From positions 496,001 through 560,000 of the forward strand of contig NZ_CP019312.1 of NCBI RefSeq assembly GCF_001969365.1: DNA of 64,000 nucleotides, given 5' to 3'. The position numbers and the translations under genes were made by a program. The notes beneath the pieces are model-generated. The model was not told the origin of the DNA. It did not search any database and saw nothing but the letters and a program-made list of their open reading frames with translations. This document shows, one piece after another, positions 1-9,176 of the stretch (its first letter is position 1; each line of letters opens with the position of its first letter). This DNA is from Tateyamaria omphalii. GTDB taxonomy: Bacteria > Pseudomonadota > Alphaproteobacteria > Rhodobacterales > Rhodobacteraceae.

Positions 1-1
1 G

Positions 2-142
2 CCCGACATCATGCGGTTCGGCTTCACGCCGCTGTATCTGGACGAACGTGATGTCCTGGCCGCCGTGGATCATATCGAAACGGTCATGGGTGACCGTTTG
101 TGGGACGATCCGGCGTTCATGACCCGCCAGCGTGTGACCTAA
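2..142 (+). CDS. kynU: Kynureninase, C-terminal fragment (cut by window edge)
   Basis: This is the 3' end of a gene whose start lies outside the window; 46 residues are visible, ending in TAA. The stretch IMRFGFTPLYL followed by a short helix and a basic tail matches the C-terminal part of kynureninases, PLP enzymes that cleave L-kynurenine to anthranilate and alanine in tryptophan breakdown. The active-site lysine region is not visible, so the assignment rests on the tail alone. An ABC transporter begins 84 bases downstream on the same strand, so co-transcription is possible. That makes a tryptophan- or kynurenine-related substrate for the transporter a guess worth testing. Confidence 0.75.
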   Translation, partial: PDIMRFGFTPLYLDERDVLAAVDHIETVMGDRLWDDPAFMTRQRVT

Positions 143-226
143 GGCTTGACAGATGAGGGGCGTTTGGGCGCCTGATAGGCGTGAAAGATGGGCCGCAAGA
201 GCCCGGTGAACAAGGGAGAGACTTCT

Positions 227-1354
227 ATGACATTCAAACAGCTTCTGGCTGCGACCTGCGTCGTGGCTTTCGGTGCGGGTGCGCAAGCGGACGGCGTAAA
301 GGTCGGCATGATCACAACGCTGTCCGGCGGTGGTGCGGGCCTTGGCATCGACGTGCGTGATGGGTTCCTGCTGGCCGTGAAGGGCAACGACGATATCGAG
401 GTCGTGATCGAGGATGATCAGCGCAAGCCCGACATCGCCGTGCAATTGGCCGACAAGATGATCCAGTCCGAGAAGGTCGACGTGATGACGGGCATCATCT
501 GGTCGAACCTCGCCATGGCGGTCGTGCCTGCGGCAACAGCGCAGGGCAAGTTTTACCTGTCGCCCAATGCCGGGCCATCGGCCCTGGCGGGCAAGGGGTG
601 CCACCAGAACTACTTCAACGTCAGCTGGCAGAACGATGCGTTTTCCGAAGCGGCGGGCACAGCACTCAGCGGCGAGGCGGGCAAGGTGTTCCTGATGGCG
701 CCGAACTACCCGGCGGGTCAGGACATCATGGCGGGTTTCAAGCGCACCTATCAGGGCGAGATTGCGGCAGAGGTCTATACCAAGCTGGGCCAGACCGACT
801 ATGCCGCTGAAATTGCGCAAATGCGGGCGAGCGATGCCGATCAAATCTATTTCTTCCTGCCGGGCGGCATGGGCATTTCGTTTATGAAACAATATGCGGG
901 CTCGGGTGTGGACAAGCCCGTATCCGGCCCTGCCTTCAGCTTTGATCAGGGTATCCTGGGTGCCATTGGCGATGCCGCTGTCGGGGCCAAGAACACGGCA
1001 CACTGGTCCAAGGACCTGGATGTTCCGGGCAACGCGGAATTCGTCGCAGCCTTTCAGGAAGAGTTCGGGCGCCTGCCGTCGATCTACGCGGCGCAAGGCT
1101 ACGACACGGGGCTTTTGCTGGCCTCCGCTGCGGCCAAGGCCGATGTCGATGACGCCGATGCGTTCCGCGCAGCTTTGAAAGAGGCGGACTTCCAGTCGGT
1201 GCGCGGCAAGTTTTCGTTCGCCGCCAACCATCACCCGGTGCAGGACATCTATTTGCGCGAGGTGATCAAGGAGGGTGACCTGGTCACCAACCGGATTGTG
1301 GGCACCGCTGCAACCGATCACAGCGATCCTTACGGCGCAGACTGCAACCTCTAA
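227..1354 (+). CDS. HAAT-family ABC transporter substrate-binding protein
   Basis: This 375-residue periplasmic binding protein resembles the Leu/Ile/Val family (type I fold). The start at 227 is preferred because it follows a GGGAGAG ribosome-binding site and gives a clean Sec signal peptide (MTFKQLLAATCVVAFGAGAQA) with mature protein from DGVKVG. An upstream in-frame ATG at 188 would bury the signal peptide. The binding lobe starts with VKVGMITTLSGG, typical of the family. Genes for two permeases and two ATPases follow in the same direction, forming a complete importer. The substrate is unknown; the kynureninase end just upstream hints at an aromatic amino-acid metabolite, but that is inference from position only. 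Confidence 0.88.
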   Translation: MTFKQLLAATCVVAFGAGAQADGVKVGMITTLSGGGAGLGIDVRDGFLLAVKGNDDIEVVIEDDQRKPDIAVQLADKMIQSEKVDVMTGIIWSNLAMAVVPAATAQGKFYLSPNAGPSALAGKGCHQNYFNVSWQNDAFSEAAGTALSGEAGKVFLMAPNYPAGQDIMAGFKRTYQGEIAAEVYTKLGQTDYAAEIAQMRASDADQIYFFLPGGMGISFMKQYAGSGVDKPVSGPAFSFDQGILGAIGDAAVGAKNTAHWSKDLDVPGNAEFVAAFQEEFGRLPSIYAAQGYDTGLLLASAAAKADVDDADAFRAALKEADFQSVRGKFSFAANHHPVQDIYLREVIKEGDLVTNRIVGTAATDHSDPYGADCNL

Positions 1355-1361
1355 GCACTTT

Positions 1362-1388
1362 GGCCCCGGTGCTCTGCCGGGGCCTTTT
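1362..1388 (+). promoter_or_regulatory. Hairpin with short T tract between binding-protein and permease genes
   Basis: The arms GGCCCCGG (1362-1369) and CCGGGGCC (1377-1384) form a perfect 8-bp stem with a 7-base loop, followed by TTTT. It sits between the binding-protein gene and the permease genes. It probably acts as a partial terminator or mRNA 3' stabiliser that keeps binding-protein transcript levels above those of the membrane components. Confidence 0.7.
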
Positions 1389-1438
1389 CAAATCAAAGGG
1401 AGCCTGCGCGGCGGATGTCGTCGTGCAGGGCGGGGCAA

Positions 1439-2356
1439 ATGACGACGCTTCTGTTGATCGAACAGGTGCTGAACGGTCTGCAATCGGGGATCATGCTGTT
1501 CCTGATGGCGGCTGGCCTGACGCTGATCTTCGGCGTGATGGGCCTGATCAATCTCGCGCACGGCTCGCTCTACATGATCGGCGCGTTTGCGGCTGCAGCG
1601 GTCGCCGCCGCCACTGGCTCGTTCCTGCTGGCCCTGTTTGCAAGCCTTGTGGCAGCAGCCGCAGCGGGTGTCGTCATTGAACTGGCCGTGATCCGCAGGC
1701 TCTATGACCGTGATCACCTCGACCAGGTGCTTGCCACCTTTGCGCTGATCCTCATCCTGTCCGAGGGGACGCGGTGGCTCTTCGGATCGTTTCCTCTTTA
1801 TCTTGACGTGCCGTCGGTCCTTGCCGGGCCGGTGACATTGCCCGGCGGCATTGCCTATCCGGCGTATCGCCTCGTTATCATCCTCGTGGGCCTTGCCGTT
1901 GCGGCGGGCCTTTTCCTGCTGATTGGCCGCACCCGCATCGGCATCCAGATCCGCGCGGGCGAAGCGGATCGAGAGATGATTGCAGCCCTCGGCGTCAACA
2001 TCTCGGCGCTCTACACGCTGGTCTTCGCGCTCGGCGCTGCGCTTGCCGGTCTGGCGGGTGCGCTCGTTGGCGCCATCCAGTCGGTGCAGGTGGGCATGGG
2101 GGAACCGGTCCTGATCCTCGCCTTTGTCGTCATCGTGATCGGCGGGATCGGGTCGATAAAAGGGGCACTTGTGGGGGCGTTGTTGGTTGGGCTCACCGAT
2201 ACGCTCGGGGGCGTTCTTCTGCCTCTGGCACTGGGGGGGATCATGGACGCATCTTCGGCGACAAGCATCGGCTCGGCGATTGCGTCGATGCTGATCTATG
2301 TGCTGATGGCCGTCGTGCTGATCTTTCGGCCCACCGGCCTTTACGGAACCGCATGA
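1439..2356 (+). CDS. HAAT ABC transporter permease, LivH type
   Basis: This is a 305-residue integral membrane protein, one of the two permeases of the importer. The start at 1439 follows a G-rich ribosome-binding site; an in-frame start at 1415 would add a non-homologous polar extension. LivH hallmarks are visible: the N-terminal segment LTLIFGVMGLINLAHGSLYM and the C-terminal VIVIGGIGSIKGALVGALLVG, with about eight hydrophobic segments in between. The stop overlaps the start of the second permease gene (ATGA), so the two are translationally coupled. Confidence 0.9.
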   Translation: MTTLLLIEQVLNGLQSGIMLFLMAAGLTLIFGVMGLINLAHGSLYMIGAFAAAAVAAATGSFLLALFASLVAAAAAGVVIELAVIRRLYDRDHLDQVLATFALILILSEGTRWLFGSFPLYLDVPSVLAGPVTLPGGIAYPAYRLVIILVGLAVAAGLFLLIGRTRIGIQIRAGEADREMIAALGVNISALYTLVFALGAALAGLAGALVGAIQSVQVGMGEPVLILAFVVIVIGGIGSIKGALVGALLVGLTDTLGGVLLPLALGGIMDASSATSIGSAIASMLIYVLMAVVLIFRPTGLYGTA

Positions 2357-3339
2357 TGCTGCCCGAACGCATGCTCAACATAATCGCGTTTCTCGCACTG
2401 CCACTGGTTGCTGTGGTCGCCGTGGTCGTGGATGAGCCGTTCACCATCACGCTGGCCACGCGCGCCGCCATTCTCGCCCTTGCCGCGGTTGGGCTGAACC
2501 TCGCCCTTGGCTTGGGCGGGCTGGTCAGCCTGGGTCACGCCGTGTTCTTCGGGCTGGGCGGCTATGCCATGGGCATTCTGGCCAGCCACGCGCAAAGTTT
2601 CACGCCGCTCGATCTGGGCTTTGTCATGTTCGACGGAACCAAGTCGATGCCGATCATCTGGCTGGTCGCGATTCTGGTTAGTGCCCTGGCGGCTTTGGTG
2701 ATTGGCCTGCTTGCCCTGCGGACGGCGGGTGTCTACTTCATCATGATCACGCTCGCCTTTGGGCAGATGTTCTACTACTTCACAATTTCCTGGCCCGCCT
2801 ATGGGGGCGAGGACGGGCTGAGCATTTATGTCCGCAATAGCTTTCCCGGCGTCAACACGCTCGACCCCATTCAGTTCTTCGGGCTGGTCTTTGCGGTTCT
2901 GGCGGCGGTCTTGTGGCTGATGGGACGGATCGAGACATCCCCTTTCGGTCTCGCCATCGGGGCCGCGCGCCAAAACGCGGTCCGGGTCGAAACCGTCGGG
3001 CTCAGCCCGTTTCGCCTGCGGTTGGTGGCGTTTGTCATCTCCGGTGCCGTCACCGGGCTCGCGGGCGCGCTTTTTGCCGACCTCAACCGCTTCATATCTC
3101 CCACCATGTTCAGCTGGCAGATGTCGGGCGAGTTCATCGTCTTCATCGTGCTGGGCGGTATCGGGCGGCTTTATGGCCCCGTCGTGGGGGCCTGCCTGTT
3201 TGTTCTTTTGGAGCATATGCTGAGCGGGGTCAGCGATTTCTGGTTGATCTATCTTGGGGCCGTCCTGCTGCTGGTTGTTCTGTTTGCACGCGGCGGCGTG
3301 ATCGGTGCGCTGTCGAAAGAGGGCGCCGCCCATGACTGA
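2353..3339 (+). CDS. HAAT ABC transporter permease, LivM type
   Basis: This 328-residue membrane protein pairs with the LivH-type permease. LivM features are the segment LGGLVSLGHAVFFGLGGYAM near residue 60 and the C-terminal FIVFIVLGGIGRLYGPVVGA, plus roughly eight to nine hydrophobic helices. It starts in a 4-base overlap with the upstream permease; a second ATG three bases downstream is equally possible. It overlaps the following ATPase gene by 8 bases, so the whole block is a tightly coupled operon. Confidence 0.9.
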   Translation: MMLPERMLNIIAFLALPLVAVVAVVVDEPFTITLATRAAILALAAVGLNLALGLGGLVSLGHAVFFGLGGYAMGILASHAQSFTPLDLGFVMFDGTKSMPIIWLVAILVSALAALVIGLLALRTAGVYFIMITLAFGQMFYYFTISWPAYGGEDGLSIYVRNSFPGVNTLDPIQFFGLVFAVLAAVLWLMGRIETSPFGLAIGAARQNAVRVETVGLSPFRLRLVAFVISGAVTGLAGALFADLNRFISPTMFSWQMSGEFIVFIVLGGIGRLYGPVVGACLFVLLEHMLSGVSDFWLIYLGAVLLLVVLFARGGVIGALSKEGAAHD

Positions 3340-4087
3340 GCCGCTCCTCGATATCCGCGGGCTGTCCAAGTCATTCGGCGCACTGCGCGCGACCGACGAT
3401 GTGTCCCTCACCCTGCTGCCGGGCGAAATCCACGCGCTGATCGGTCCAAACGGGGCTGGCAAGTCCACATTGATCCAACAGATTGCGGGCGGTCTGGCCC
3501 CGGATGCCGGGCGCGTGATGGTGAACGGTCGGGACGTGACGGACCTGGGCACCGCGGACCGGGCCAAGTGCGGGCTTGGGCGCACCTTCCAGATCAGCGC
3601 GCTGGCTATGGAAAACACGGTTTTGCAGAACGCAATGCTCGGCGCAGTCGGGGCCACGCGCAGCGTCTGGCGCTTTTTAAAACCGGTGATGCAGGACACG
3701 CACCTGTGCGCCGAAGCGAAGGCAGCGATCGAACGCGTCGGCTTGCAAGACGTCGCGCACGCGCGCGTCGGCACGCTCAGTCATGGCCAGCGCCGCCTGC
3801 TCGAAGTGGCCGTGGCGCTCACGCTGAACCCCAAGCTGTTCCTGATGGATGAGCCGATGGCGGGGCTTGGTGCCGAGGGGACGGCGCGCATGACGTCCTT
3901 CCTGAACGACCTGCGCCGCGAGGCACCGATCCTGCTGGTTGAACACGACATGGATGCGGTGTTCACCCTGGCCGACCGTATCTCCGTCCTTGTCGCGGGC
4001 AAGGTCATCGCAACCGGAACGCCGGACGAGATCCGCAGCAACCCCGACGTGCGCACTGCCTATCTCGGGGACGAGGTGCCGCTGTGA
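3332..4087 (+). CDS. HAAT ABC transporter ATP-binding protein, LivG type
   Basis: This is a 251-residue cytoplasmic ATPase. The Walker A motif GPNGAGKST is near residue 39, the signature LSHGQRRLLEVAVAL is in place (with the H of LSHGQ usual for LivG proteins), and Walker B is LFLMDEPMAGLG. The H-loop is in LLVEHDMDAVF. The start at 3332 (MTEPLLDIRG) overlaps the permease stop; the longer in-frame start at 3305 lies inside the permease gene and is less likely. Its stop overlaps the next ATPase start by 4 bases. Confidence 0.92.
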   Translation: MTEPLLDIRGLSKSFGALRATDDVSLTLLPGEIHALIGPNGAGKSTLIQQIAGGLAPDAGRVMVNGRDVTDLGTADRAKCGLGRTFQISALAMENTVLQNAMLGAVGATRSVWRFLKPVMQDTHLCAEAKAAIERVGLQDVAHARVGTLSHGQRRLLEVAVALTLNPKLFLMDEPMAGLGAEGTARMTSFLNDLRREAPILLVEHDMDAVFTLADRISVLVAGKVIATGTPDEIRSNPDVRTAYLGDEVPL

Positions 4088-4773
4088 CGCTCTTGCACCT
4101 TGAACGGGTTGAGGCCTCCTACGGTGCAGCGCAAGCGCTTTTTGGCGTCGATCTGAGCGTGGAAGAGGGCGAGGTGCTGGCCCTGATGGGGCGCAACGGG
4201 ATGGGCAAATCGACGACCATCCGCGTCATCTGCCGCTTGATGAAGCATTCGAGGGGAACAGTGCACTTCGCCGGGCGTGATCTGGCGCAGCTGTCGCCCC
4301 ATGCCGCGGCGCGGGCGGGTCTGGGTCTGGTTCCCGAAGGACGGCGCGTCTTTGCCCCGCTGACGGTACGCGAGAACCTGATCGCGGCCGCACGACCGGG
4401 CCCGTGGGACTTTGCCAAGGTCACCCGGCTGTTTCCGCGACTTGCAGAGCGCGAGGGCCAAGTGGCGCGTCACTTGTCGGGGGGTGAGCAACAGATGCTG
4501 GCCATCGGGCGGGCCCTGATGACCAACCCCCGCCTGATGCTTCTGGATGAGGCGACCGAAGGGCTGGCGCCTGTGGTGCGACAGGAAATCTGGGACGCAC
4601 TGGATGCCGTACGCCGTGAGACCGGACTGGCGCTGATCGTGGTGGACAAGTCGCTGGCCGAGTTGGGCCGCATTGCCGACTGCGCCACAATCCTCGAACG
4701 TGGGCGATCCGTATGGACGGGCCCGATGTCCGGCGTCGCCGGAGAGGTCGCGAACACCTACCTCGGCGTCTGA
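4084..4773 (+). CDS. HAAT ABC transporter ATP-binding protein, LivF type
   Basis: This 229-residue ATPase is the second energiser of the importer and starts with GTG overlapping the previous stop (GTGA). Walker A is GRNGMGKST, the signature is LSGGEQQMLAIGRAL, and Walker B is LMLLDEATEGLAP, all characteristic of LivF. The usual His of the H-loop is replaced: the segment reads LIVVDKSLAEL where family members normally have VEQ. LivF proteins often carry Gln here, so Asp-Lys is a mild deviation. It ends the operon; a convergent photolyase-like gene ends 11 bases downstream. Confidence 0.9.
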   Translation: MTLLHLERVEASYGAAQALFGVDLSVEEGEVLALMGRNGMGKSTTIRVICRLMKHSRGTVHFAGRDLAQLSPHAAARAGLGLVPEGRRVFAPLTVRENLIAAARPGPWDFAKVTRLFPRLAEREGQVARHLSGGEQQMLAIGRALMTNPRLMLLDEATEGLAPVVRQEIWDALDAVRRETGLALIVVDKSLAELGRIADCATILERGRSVWTGPMSGVAGEVANTYLGV

Positions 4774-4784
4774 AATCACCTGCT

Positions 4785-6014
4785 CTACTCTGCTGCGCGC
4801 AATCCGCGTAATTCGCCCAGCAGTTTCGGGATCTTGTCCTTGAAACGAAAAAAACCATGCGTGGCATGGGGCCACGCCGCACTGTCATAGGGGCGGCGGA
4901 TCCGCCGCAGCGGCGGTGTATCATCCAGATTGCCAAAGCGGGCCAGCACATCGGCCGCAGGCCCCACAGGTGCATAGGGCGTGATCAGCTGATCAACGCC
5001 CGCAGCGCTTGCCCAAGCCGCCAGTGCGTCGGACGTTGGCGCAACCACGGAAACCGCACCCAACCGCGCATCAAAGCGATCAACCGTATCCTGCGCGGCT
5101 GCGTCGGCAAACGCTGCAACATGCGGCGCCACGCTCAGCGGGGACACCCCCGACCGTGTCGTTATGACGGCAGTCGCCAACGGCGCGATCCCGGCATCCA
5201 GAATGAAACCGGGGCTCAGGTCGTCATCATGCAGGATCAAACCCGTGCGTGCGCTCGGGATGGGCAGATCCGCGTCGGGCAGCGGCATGGTGGCCGGCTT
5301 TGATGGACCGGACAGCGCGGGCGCCTCGCCCGCCAACTGCCACTTCGGGGCAAACCGCCCCTCGGTGTATTTCGAAATGTTCGAGGTGCGCGCCAAATAC
5401 GTCTTGCCCGGCGTCTGGATGCCCGCCACCCAACGCCAACTCAACGTGTTCGACGCCGGATCGCCATCAAGCAGATGACGGAGGAAGAATTCAGCCCCCA
5501 ACTCCCAAGGTAGGCGCAGGGTAAAGATCCAGATCGACGCGAACCACATCCGAGCGTGGTTGTGCATGTATCCCGTATCGACCAACTCCCGCGCCCAGGC
5601 ATTGAAACATTCGATATCCGTCTCGCCCTTGCAGGCCTGTTCCCACCGGTCGCGCAGGCCCGATTGCGTCTGTATGTTGTCCAACGCGCCCTTAAGCGCG
5701 GTCTTGTATTGCCCCCAAACCGCCGGTCGCATCTCCAGCCAGCCCTTCCAATAGGTCCGCCAGTACACCTCCTGAATGAACTTCTCCGCCGCACTGGCGC
5801 TGTGCCGCGCCAGTGTCGCCTCCAACACATCCGCCTCAGTCAACAACCGGGCGCGGATGTATGGGGACAGGGTGGACACTCCGTCGTGGCCGTCGCGCCC
5901 CAGATCATAATTGCGCCGCGTGGCATAGTCGCGCCCGGCATGGGGAACAAATCGGTTCAACCGCTCAAGGGCAGCGGTGCGGGTCGGGGGAAATCGGGCC
6001 AAGGCTTCGGTCAT
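4785..6014 (-). CDS. Photolyase/cryptochrome-like FAD-binding protein with permuted domain order
   Basis: This is a 409-residue protein. The start at 6014 (MTEALARFPPTR) is chosen because homology begins there, although the frame is open further upstream. Residues about 1-250 match the photolyase FAD-binding domain: LSPYIRARLL, KFIQEVYWRTYWKGWLEM, DTGYMHNHARMWFAS and LLDGDPASNTLSWRWVAG. The usual N-terminal alpha/beta antenna domain is missing. Residues about 265-409 instead look like that domain placed at the C-terminus: a start TGLILHDDDLSP, a central VDQLITPY strand, and an end GFFRFKDKIPKLL resembling the VFTPFKNAWLKRL-type linker that normally precedes the FAD domain. It likely repairs UV dimers or senses blue light; which one cannot be decided from the sequence. 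Confidence 0.8.
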   Translation of the reverse strand: MTEALARFPPTRTAALERLNRFVPHAGRDYATRRNYDLGRDGHDGVSTLSPYIRARLLTEADVLEATLARHSASAAEKFIQEVYWRTYWKGWLEMRPAVWGQYKTALKGALDNIQTQSGLRDRWEQACKGETDIECFNAWARELVDTGYMHNHARMWFASIWIFTLRLPWELGAEFFLRHLLDGDPASNTLSWRWVAGIQTPGKTYLARTSNISKYTEGRFAPKWQLAGEAPALSGPSKPATMPLPDADLPIPSARTGLILHDDDLSPGFILDAGIAPLATAVITTRSGVSPLSVAPHVAAFADAAAQDTVDRFDARLGAVSVVAPTSDALAAWASAAGVDQLITPYAPVGPAADVLARFGNLDDTPPLRRIRRPYDSAAWPHATHGFFRFKDKIPKLLGELRGLRAAE

Positions 6015-6146
6015 GCAGGCACAGCTAGACGGGCGTGCGCCATCTTCAAGCGTCCGCATGCCCTTGCAGCCCCCGGTGGCCAATACTAAGACTCGGGTAA
6101 CACATCTGCGGGTATGGTCTCGCAGACGTCTGACGAGGCAGGACTT

Positions 6147-6788
6147 ATGCGCGATCCCATTGATCAATATGCACACATCACCAACAACCTGGTCCCTATG
6201 GTGGTCGAACAGACCAGCCGCGGCGAACGGGCCTATGACATCTTTTCGCGCCTGTTGAAGGAACGGATCGTATTCATCAACGGCCCGATCCATTCGGGGA
6301 TGAGCCACCTTGTCGTGGCGCAGCTGCTGCATCTTGAGGCGGAAAACCCGTCCAAGGAAATCAGCATGTACATCAATTCGCCCGGCGGCGAAGTGACGGC
6401 AGGTTTTTCAATCTACGATACGATGCAGTACATCAAGCCCAAGGTGTCGACACTGATCTGCGGCATGGCTGCGTCCATGGGGTCAGTCATCGCGATCGGG
6501 GGTGAACCGGGCATGCGCTTTGCGCTGCCGAACTCCGAGATCATGGTGCACCAGCCTTCGGGCGGTTCACAGGGGATGGCCTCCGATATCCTGATTTCGG
6601 CCCGTCACATCGAACAAACGCGTGAGCGTATTTACCAACTTTATGTCAAGCACGCGGGCCAGGACTACGACACGGTGCAACAGGCACTCGACCGCGACAC
6701 ATGGATGACACCGGAAGAGGCCAAGGCATGGGGCCATCTTGACGACATCGTCGACCAGCGATCAAAGTCGGACGACGACGAAAAATAA
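6147..6788 (+). CDS. clpP: ATP-dependent Clp protease proteolytic subunit
   Basis: This 213-residue serine peptidase subunit forms the tetradecameric chamber that degrades substrates unfolded by ClpX. The start at 6147 follows GAGGCAGGA; an ATG at 6114 would add 11 unrelated residues. The catalytic Ser lies in GMAASMGS (about residue 110), the His in MVHQPSGG (about 135) and the Asp in DRDTWM. The N-terminal [20 protein letters not shown] is diagnostic for ClpP. clpX follows on the same strand after 161 bases, separated by a hairpin. Confidence 0.97.
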   Translation: MRDPIDQYAHITNNLVPMVVEQTSRGERAYDIFSRLLKERIVFINGPIHSGMSHLVVAQLLHLEAENPSKEISMYINSPGGEVTAGFSIYDTMQYIKPKVSTLICGMAASMGSVIAIGGEPGMRFALPNSEIMVHQPSGGSQGMASDILISARHIEQTRERIYQLYVKHAGQDYDTVQQALDRDTWMTPEEAKAWGHLDDIVDQRSKSDDDEK

Positions 6789-6802
6789 GGCATTTGCTGC
6801 AT

Positions 6803-6834
6803 ACCTCACGGGCAGTGTGATCTGACCGTGAGGT
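6803..6834 (+). promoter_or_regulatory. Hairpin between clpP and clpX
   Basis: Perfect 9-bp arms ACCTCACGG (6803-6811) and CCGTGAGGT (6826-6834) surround a 14-base loop. No T tract follows, so it is more likely an RNA-processing or stabilising element, or a weak attenuator, than a strong intrinsic terminator. Confidence 0.5.
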
Positions 6835-6949
6835 CAGGCAAAAAGACGATTGTGGACCTCGCGGGGCTGGCCTAAGCTAACCGCCAACGCGGGGCGCGCC
6901 GGATATCTCCGGCACCTGGAATGGCGGCATCTGCCGGGAAGGACGCGAC

Positions 6950-8215
6950 ATGGCCACGAATTCGGGCGGCGACAGCAAGAACACGCTCTACTGCAGTTTC
7001 TGCGGCAAGAGCCAGCACGAGGTCCGCAAGCTTATTGCGGGCCCGACCGTTTTCATCTGCGATGAATGCGTTGAGTTGTGCATGGACATCATCCGCGAAG
7101 AGACCAAGGCGTCAGGCCTGAAGTCCACCGACGGTGTGCCCACGCCCAAGGACATTTGCGAGGTGCTTGACGACTACGTGATCGGCCAGGCCATGGCCAA
7201 GCGCGTGCTTTCCGTGGCCGTGCACAACCACTACAAGCGTCTCAACCACGCCCAAAAGGGTGGGGATATCGAATTGGCGAAATCCAATATCCTGCTGATC
7301 GGCCCAACCGGTTGCGGTAAAACGCTTCTGGCCCAAACGCTGGCGCGCATTCTCGATGTGCCGTTTACGATGGCGGATGCGACGACGCTGACCGAGGCTG
7401 GCTATGTGGGCGAAGATGTTGAAAACATCATCCTCAAGCTGCTCCAATCCTCTGAATACAACGTCGAACGCGCGCAGCGCGGCATCGTCTATATCGATGA
7501 GGTCGACAAGATCACGCGCAAGTCCGAAAACCCTTCGATCACCCGCGACGTGTCGGGCGAAGGCGTGCAACAGGCGCTGCTCAAGCTGATGGAAGGCACC
7601 GTGGCCTCCGTCCCGCCGCAAGGTGGGCGCAAGCATCCGCAGCAGGAATTCCTGCAAGTGGATACCACGAACATCCTGTTCATCTGCGGCGGCGCTTTTG
7701 CTGGCCTCGACAAGATCATCGCGCAGCGGGGCAAGGGCTCGGCCATGGGCTTTGGCGCTGATGTGCGCGACAACGATGAACGCGGTGTGGGCGAAATCTT
7801 CACCGATCTCGAACCAGAGGACCTGCTGAAATTCGGCCTGATCCCGGAATTTGTCGGTCGTCTGCCCGTACTCGCCACGCTCGAGGATCTGGACGAAGAC
7901 GCGCTTGTTACCATCCTGACCCAGCCCAAGAATGCGTTGGTCAAACAGTACCAGCGCCTGTTCGAGCTTGAGGACACCACACTCACTTTCACCGAGGACG
8001 CGCTGAGCGCCATCGCCAAACGCGCCATCGAACGCAAGACCGGCGCACGCGGCTTGCGCTCGATCCTCGAGGATATCCTGCTCGATACCATGTTCGAGCT
8101 GCCGGGCCTCGAGTCGGTGACAGAGGTCGTTGTAAACGAAGAGGCCGTGACATCCGACGCGGCCCCGCTGATGATCCATGCCGAAGCGGAGAAAGAGCCC
8201 GCCTCTGCAGGCTGA
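6950..8215 (+). CDS. clpX: ATP-dependent Clp protease ATP-binding subunit ClpX
   Basis: This 421-residue AAA+ unfoldase delivers tagged proteins to ClpP. An N-terminal C4 zinc finger (CSFCGKSQ...CDECVELC) is at residues about 11-40, Walker A is GPTGCGKT, Walker B is [10 protein letters not shown], and the C-terminal domain contains EFVGRLPV and [10 protein letters not shown]. Length and motif order are normal for ClpX. It has its own intergenic region downstream of clpP and is followed by a good intrinsic terminator. Confidence 0.98.
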   Translation: MATNSGGDSKNTLYCSFCGKSQHEVRKLIAGPTVFICDECVELCMDIIREETKASGLKSTDGVPTPKDICEVLDDYVIGQAMAKRVLSVAVHNHYKRLNHAQKGGDIELAKSNILLIGPTGCGKTLLAQTLARILDVPFTMADATTLTEAGYVGEDVENIILKLLQSSEYNVERAQRGIVYIDEVDKITRKSENPSITRDVSGEGVQQALLKLMEGTVASVPPQGGRKHPQQEFLQVDTTNILFICGGAFAGLDKIIAQRGKGSAMGFGADVRDNDERGVGEIFTDLEPEDLLKFGLIPEFVGRLPVLATLEDLDEDALVTILTQPKNALVKQYQRLFELEDTTLTFTEDALSAIAKRAIERKTGARGLRSILEDILLDTMFELPGLESVTEVVVNEEAVTSDAAPLMIHAEAEKEPASAG

Positions 8216-8236
8216 TCCCAGGCGGCAACGAACAAC

Positions 8237-8263
8237 AAGGCGGGTGTTTCACCCGCCTTTTTC
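8237..8263 (+). terminator. Intrinsic terminator after clpX
   Basis: Arms AAGGCGGGT (8237-8245) and ACCCGCCTT (8251-8259) with a 5-base loop are followed directly by a run of T. It ends the clpP-clpX unit. Confidence 0.9.
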
Positions 8264-8333
8264 TTTGATCACAGATGTGAATCGTAAGGCGCACTTATGC
8301 GTGCGCCACCATCTCGCATATGGGGGACAGAAC

Positions 8334-8696
8334 ATGACCATAAAGCGCATCCATTCCGGCGGAGAATTCGAACCCAAGGTCGGCTATTGCCGCGCCGTGA
8401 CCGCTGGCGGCTGGATCCACGTCGCCGGAACCGTCGGCCACGGCACCACGGCGGTCGAGCAATGCCGCTCCGCCCTCGACATCATCGGCAAGGCACTGGC
8501 CGACTGCGGCGCCGATTTCAGCCATGTGGTGCGCGTCACCTACATGCTGCCGGACCGAAATGAATTCCCCCCGTGCTGGCCCATGCTGCGCGAGGCGTTT
8601 GGGGAAAACCCGCCCGCCGCAACAATGATCGAATGCGGGCTCATCACGCCGGAGGACCGGATAGAAATCGAGGTGACGGCGTATACAGGCGCATGA
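8334..8696 (+). CDS. RidA/YjgF/UK114 family protein
   Basis: This is a 120-residue protein of the RidA family, whose archetype hydrolyses reactive enamine/imine intermediates from PLP enzymes. The start at 8334 (MTIKRIHSGG) is chosen over an upstream in-frame start inside the clpX terminator. Family features include GWIHVAGTVG near the N-terminus, a central helix, and the C-terminal DRIEIEVTAYTG. The canonical catalytic Arg position appears replaced: the segment around PPAATMIECGLI lacks the usual R(S/T)x pattern. It may therefore belong to a RidA subfamily without classical deaminase activity. Confidence 0.85.
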   Translation: MTIKRIHSGGEFEPKVGYCRAVTAGGWIHVAGTVGHGTTAVEQCRSALDIIGKALADCGADFSHVVRVTYMLPDRNEFPPCWPMLREAFGENPPAATMIECGLITPEDRIEIEVTAYTGA

Positions 8697-8791
8697 TCCA
8701 CTTCACGCCGGAACCCGGCCTGTGCGTCCGTGTCCTCTGGACGGCGCGGGCCTGATGCGGCATAGACGATCCAAAGCGCTGGAGGCGACAC

Positions 8792-9175
8792 ATGGGCATT
8801 CTGAACACGCTGCTGCGGGCCGTCACCTGGTGGAACGGCCAAACCCTGAACACGCAACTCTTCACCGCCCGCAAGGGTGTGAAAGTGGGCGAAGACAGCC
8901 AAGGCAACGTCTTTTACAAGACGCAGGACGACGCCAAGCGCTGGGTCATCTACAACGGTGAGGCGGAGGCAAGCCGCGTCGATCCCGAATGGCACGGCTG
9001 GCTGCATCGCACCTGGGACGAGCCGCCCACCGACAAGCCGCTCAAGCGCAAGGACTGGGAAAAACCGCACCAGCCGAACCTGACCGGCACCGCCATGGCC
9101 TATGCGCCTGCGGGGTCCATCCGGCGCTCGGCACCCGCCGAACGCTCCGACTACGAAGCCTGGACACCGGAATAA
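8792..9175 (+). CDS. NADH:ubiquinone oxidoreductase NDUFA12-like subunit
   Basis: This 127-residue homologue of the complex I accessory subunit NDUFA12 (17.2 kDa) is typical of alphaproteobacteria and mitochondria. Supporting motifs are [36 protein letters not shown] and [10 protein letters not shown]. Outside the main nuo operon this gene commonly lies alone, as here. It is followed after one base by mlaD and probably co-transcribed with it. Confidence 0.93.
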   Translation: MGILNTLLRAVTWWNGQTLNTQLFTARKGVKVGEDSQGNVFYKTQDDAKRWVIYNGEAEASRVDPEWHGWLHRTWDEPPTDKPLKRKDWEKPHQPNLTGTAMAYAPAGSIRRSAPAERSDYEAWTPE

Positions 9176-9176
9176 C

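Noticed and set aside
2341..3774. Minus-strand 477-residue open frame opposite the LivM/LivG genes
   Set aside because: Shadow of high-G+C coding sequence; composition is Arg/Asp/Gln-rich without domains, and the plus-strand genes are clear.
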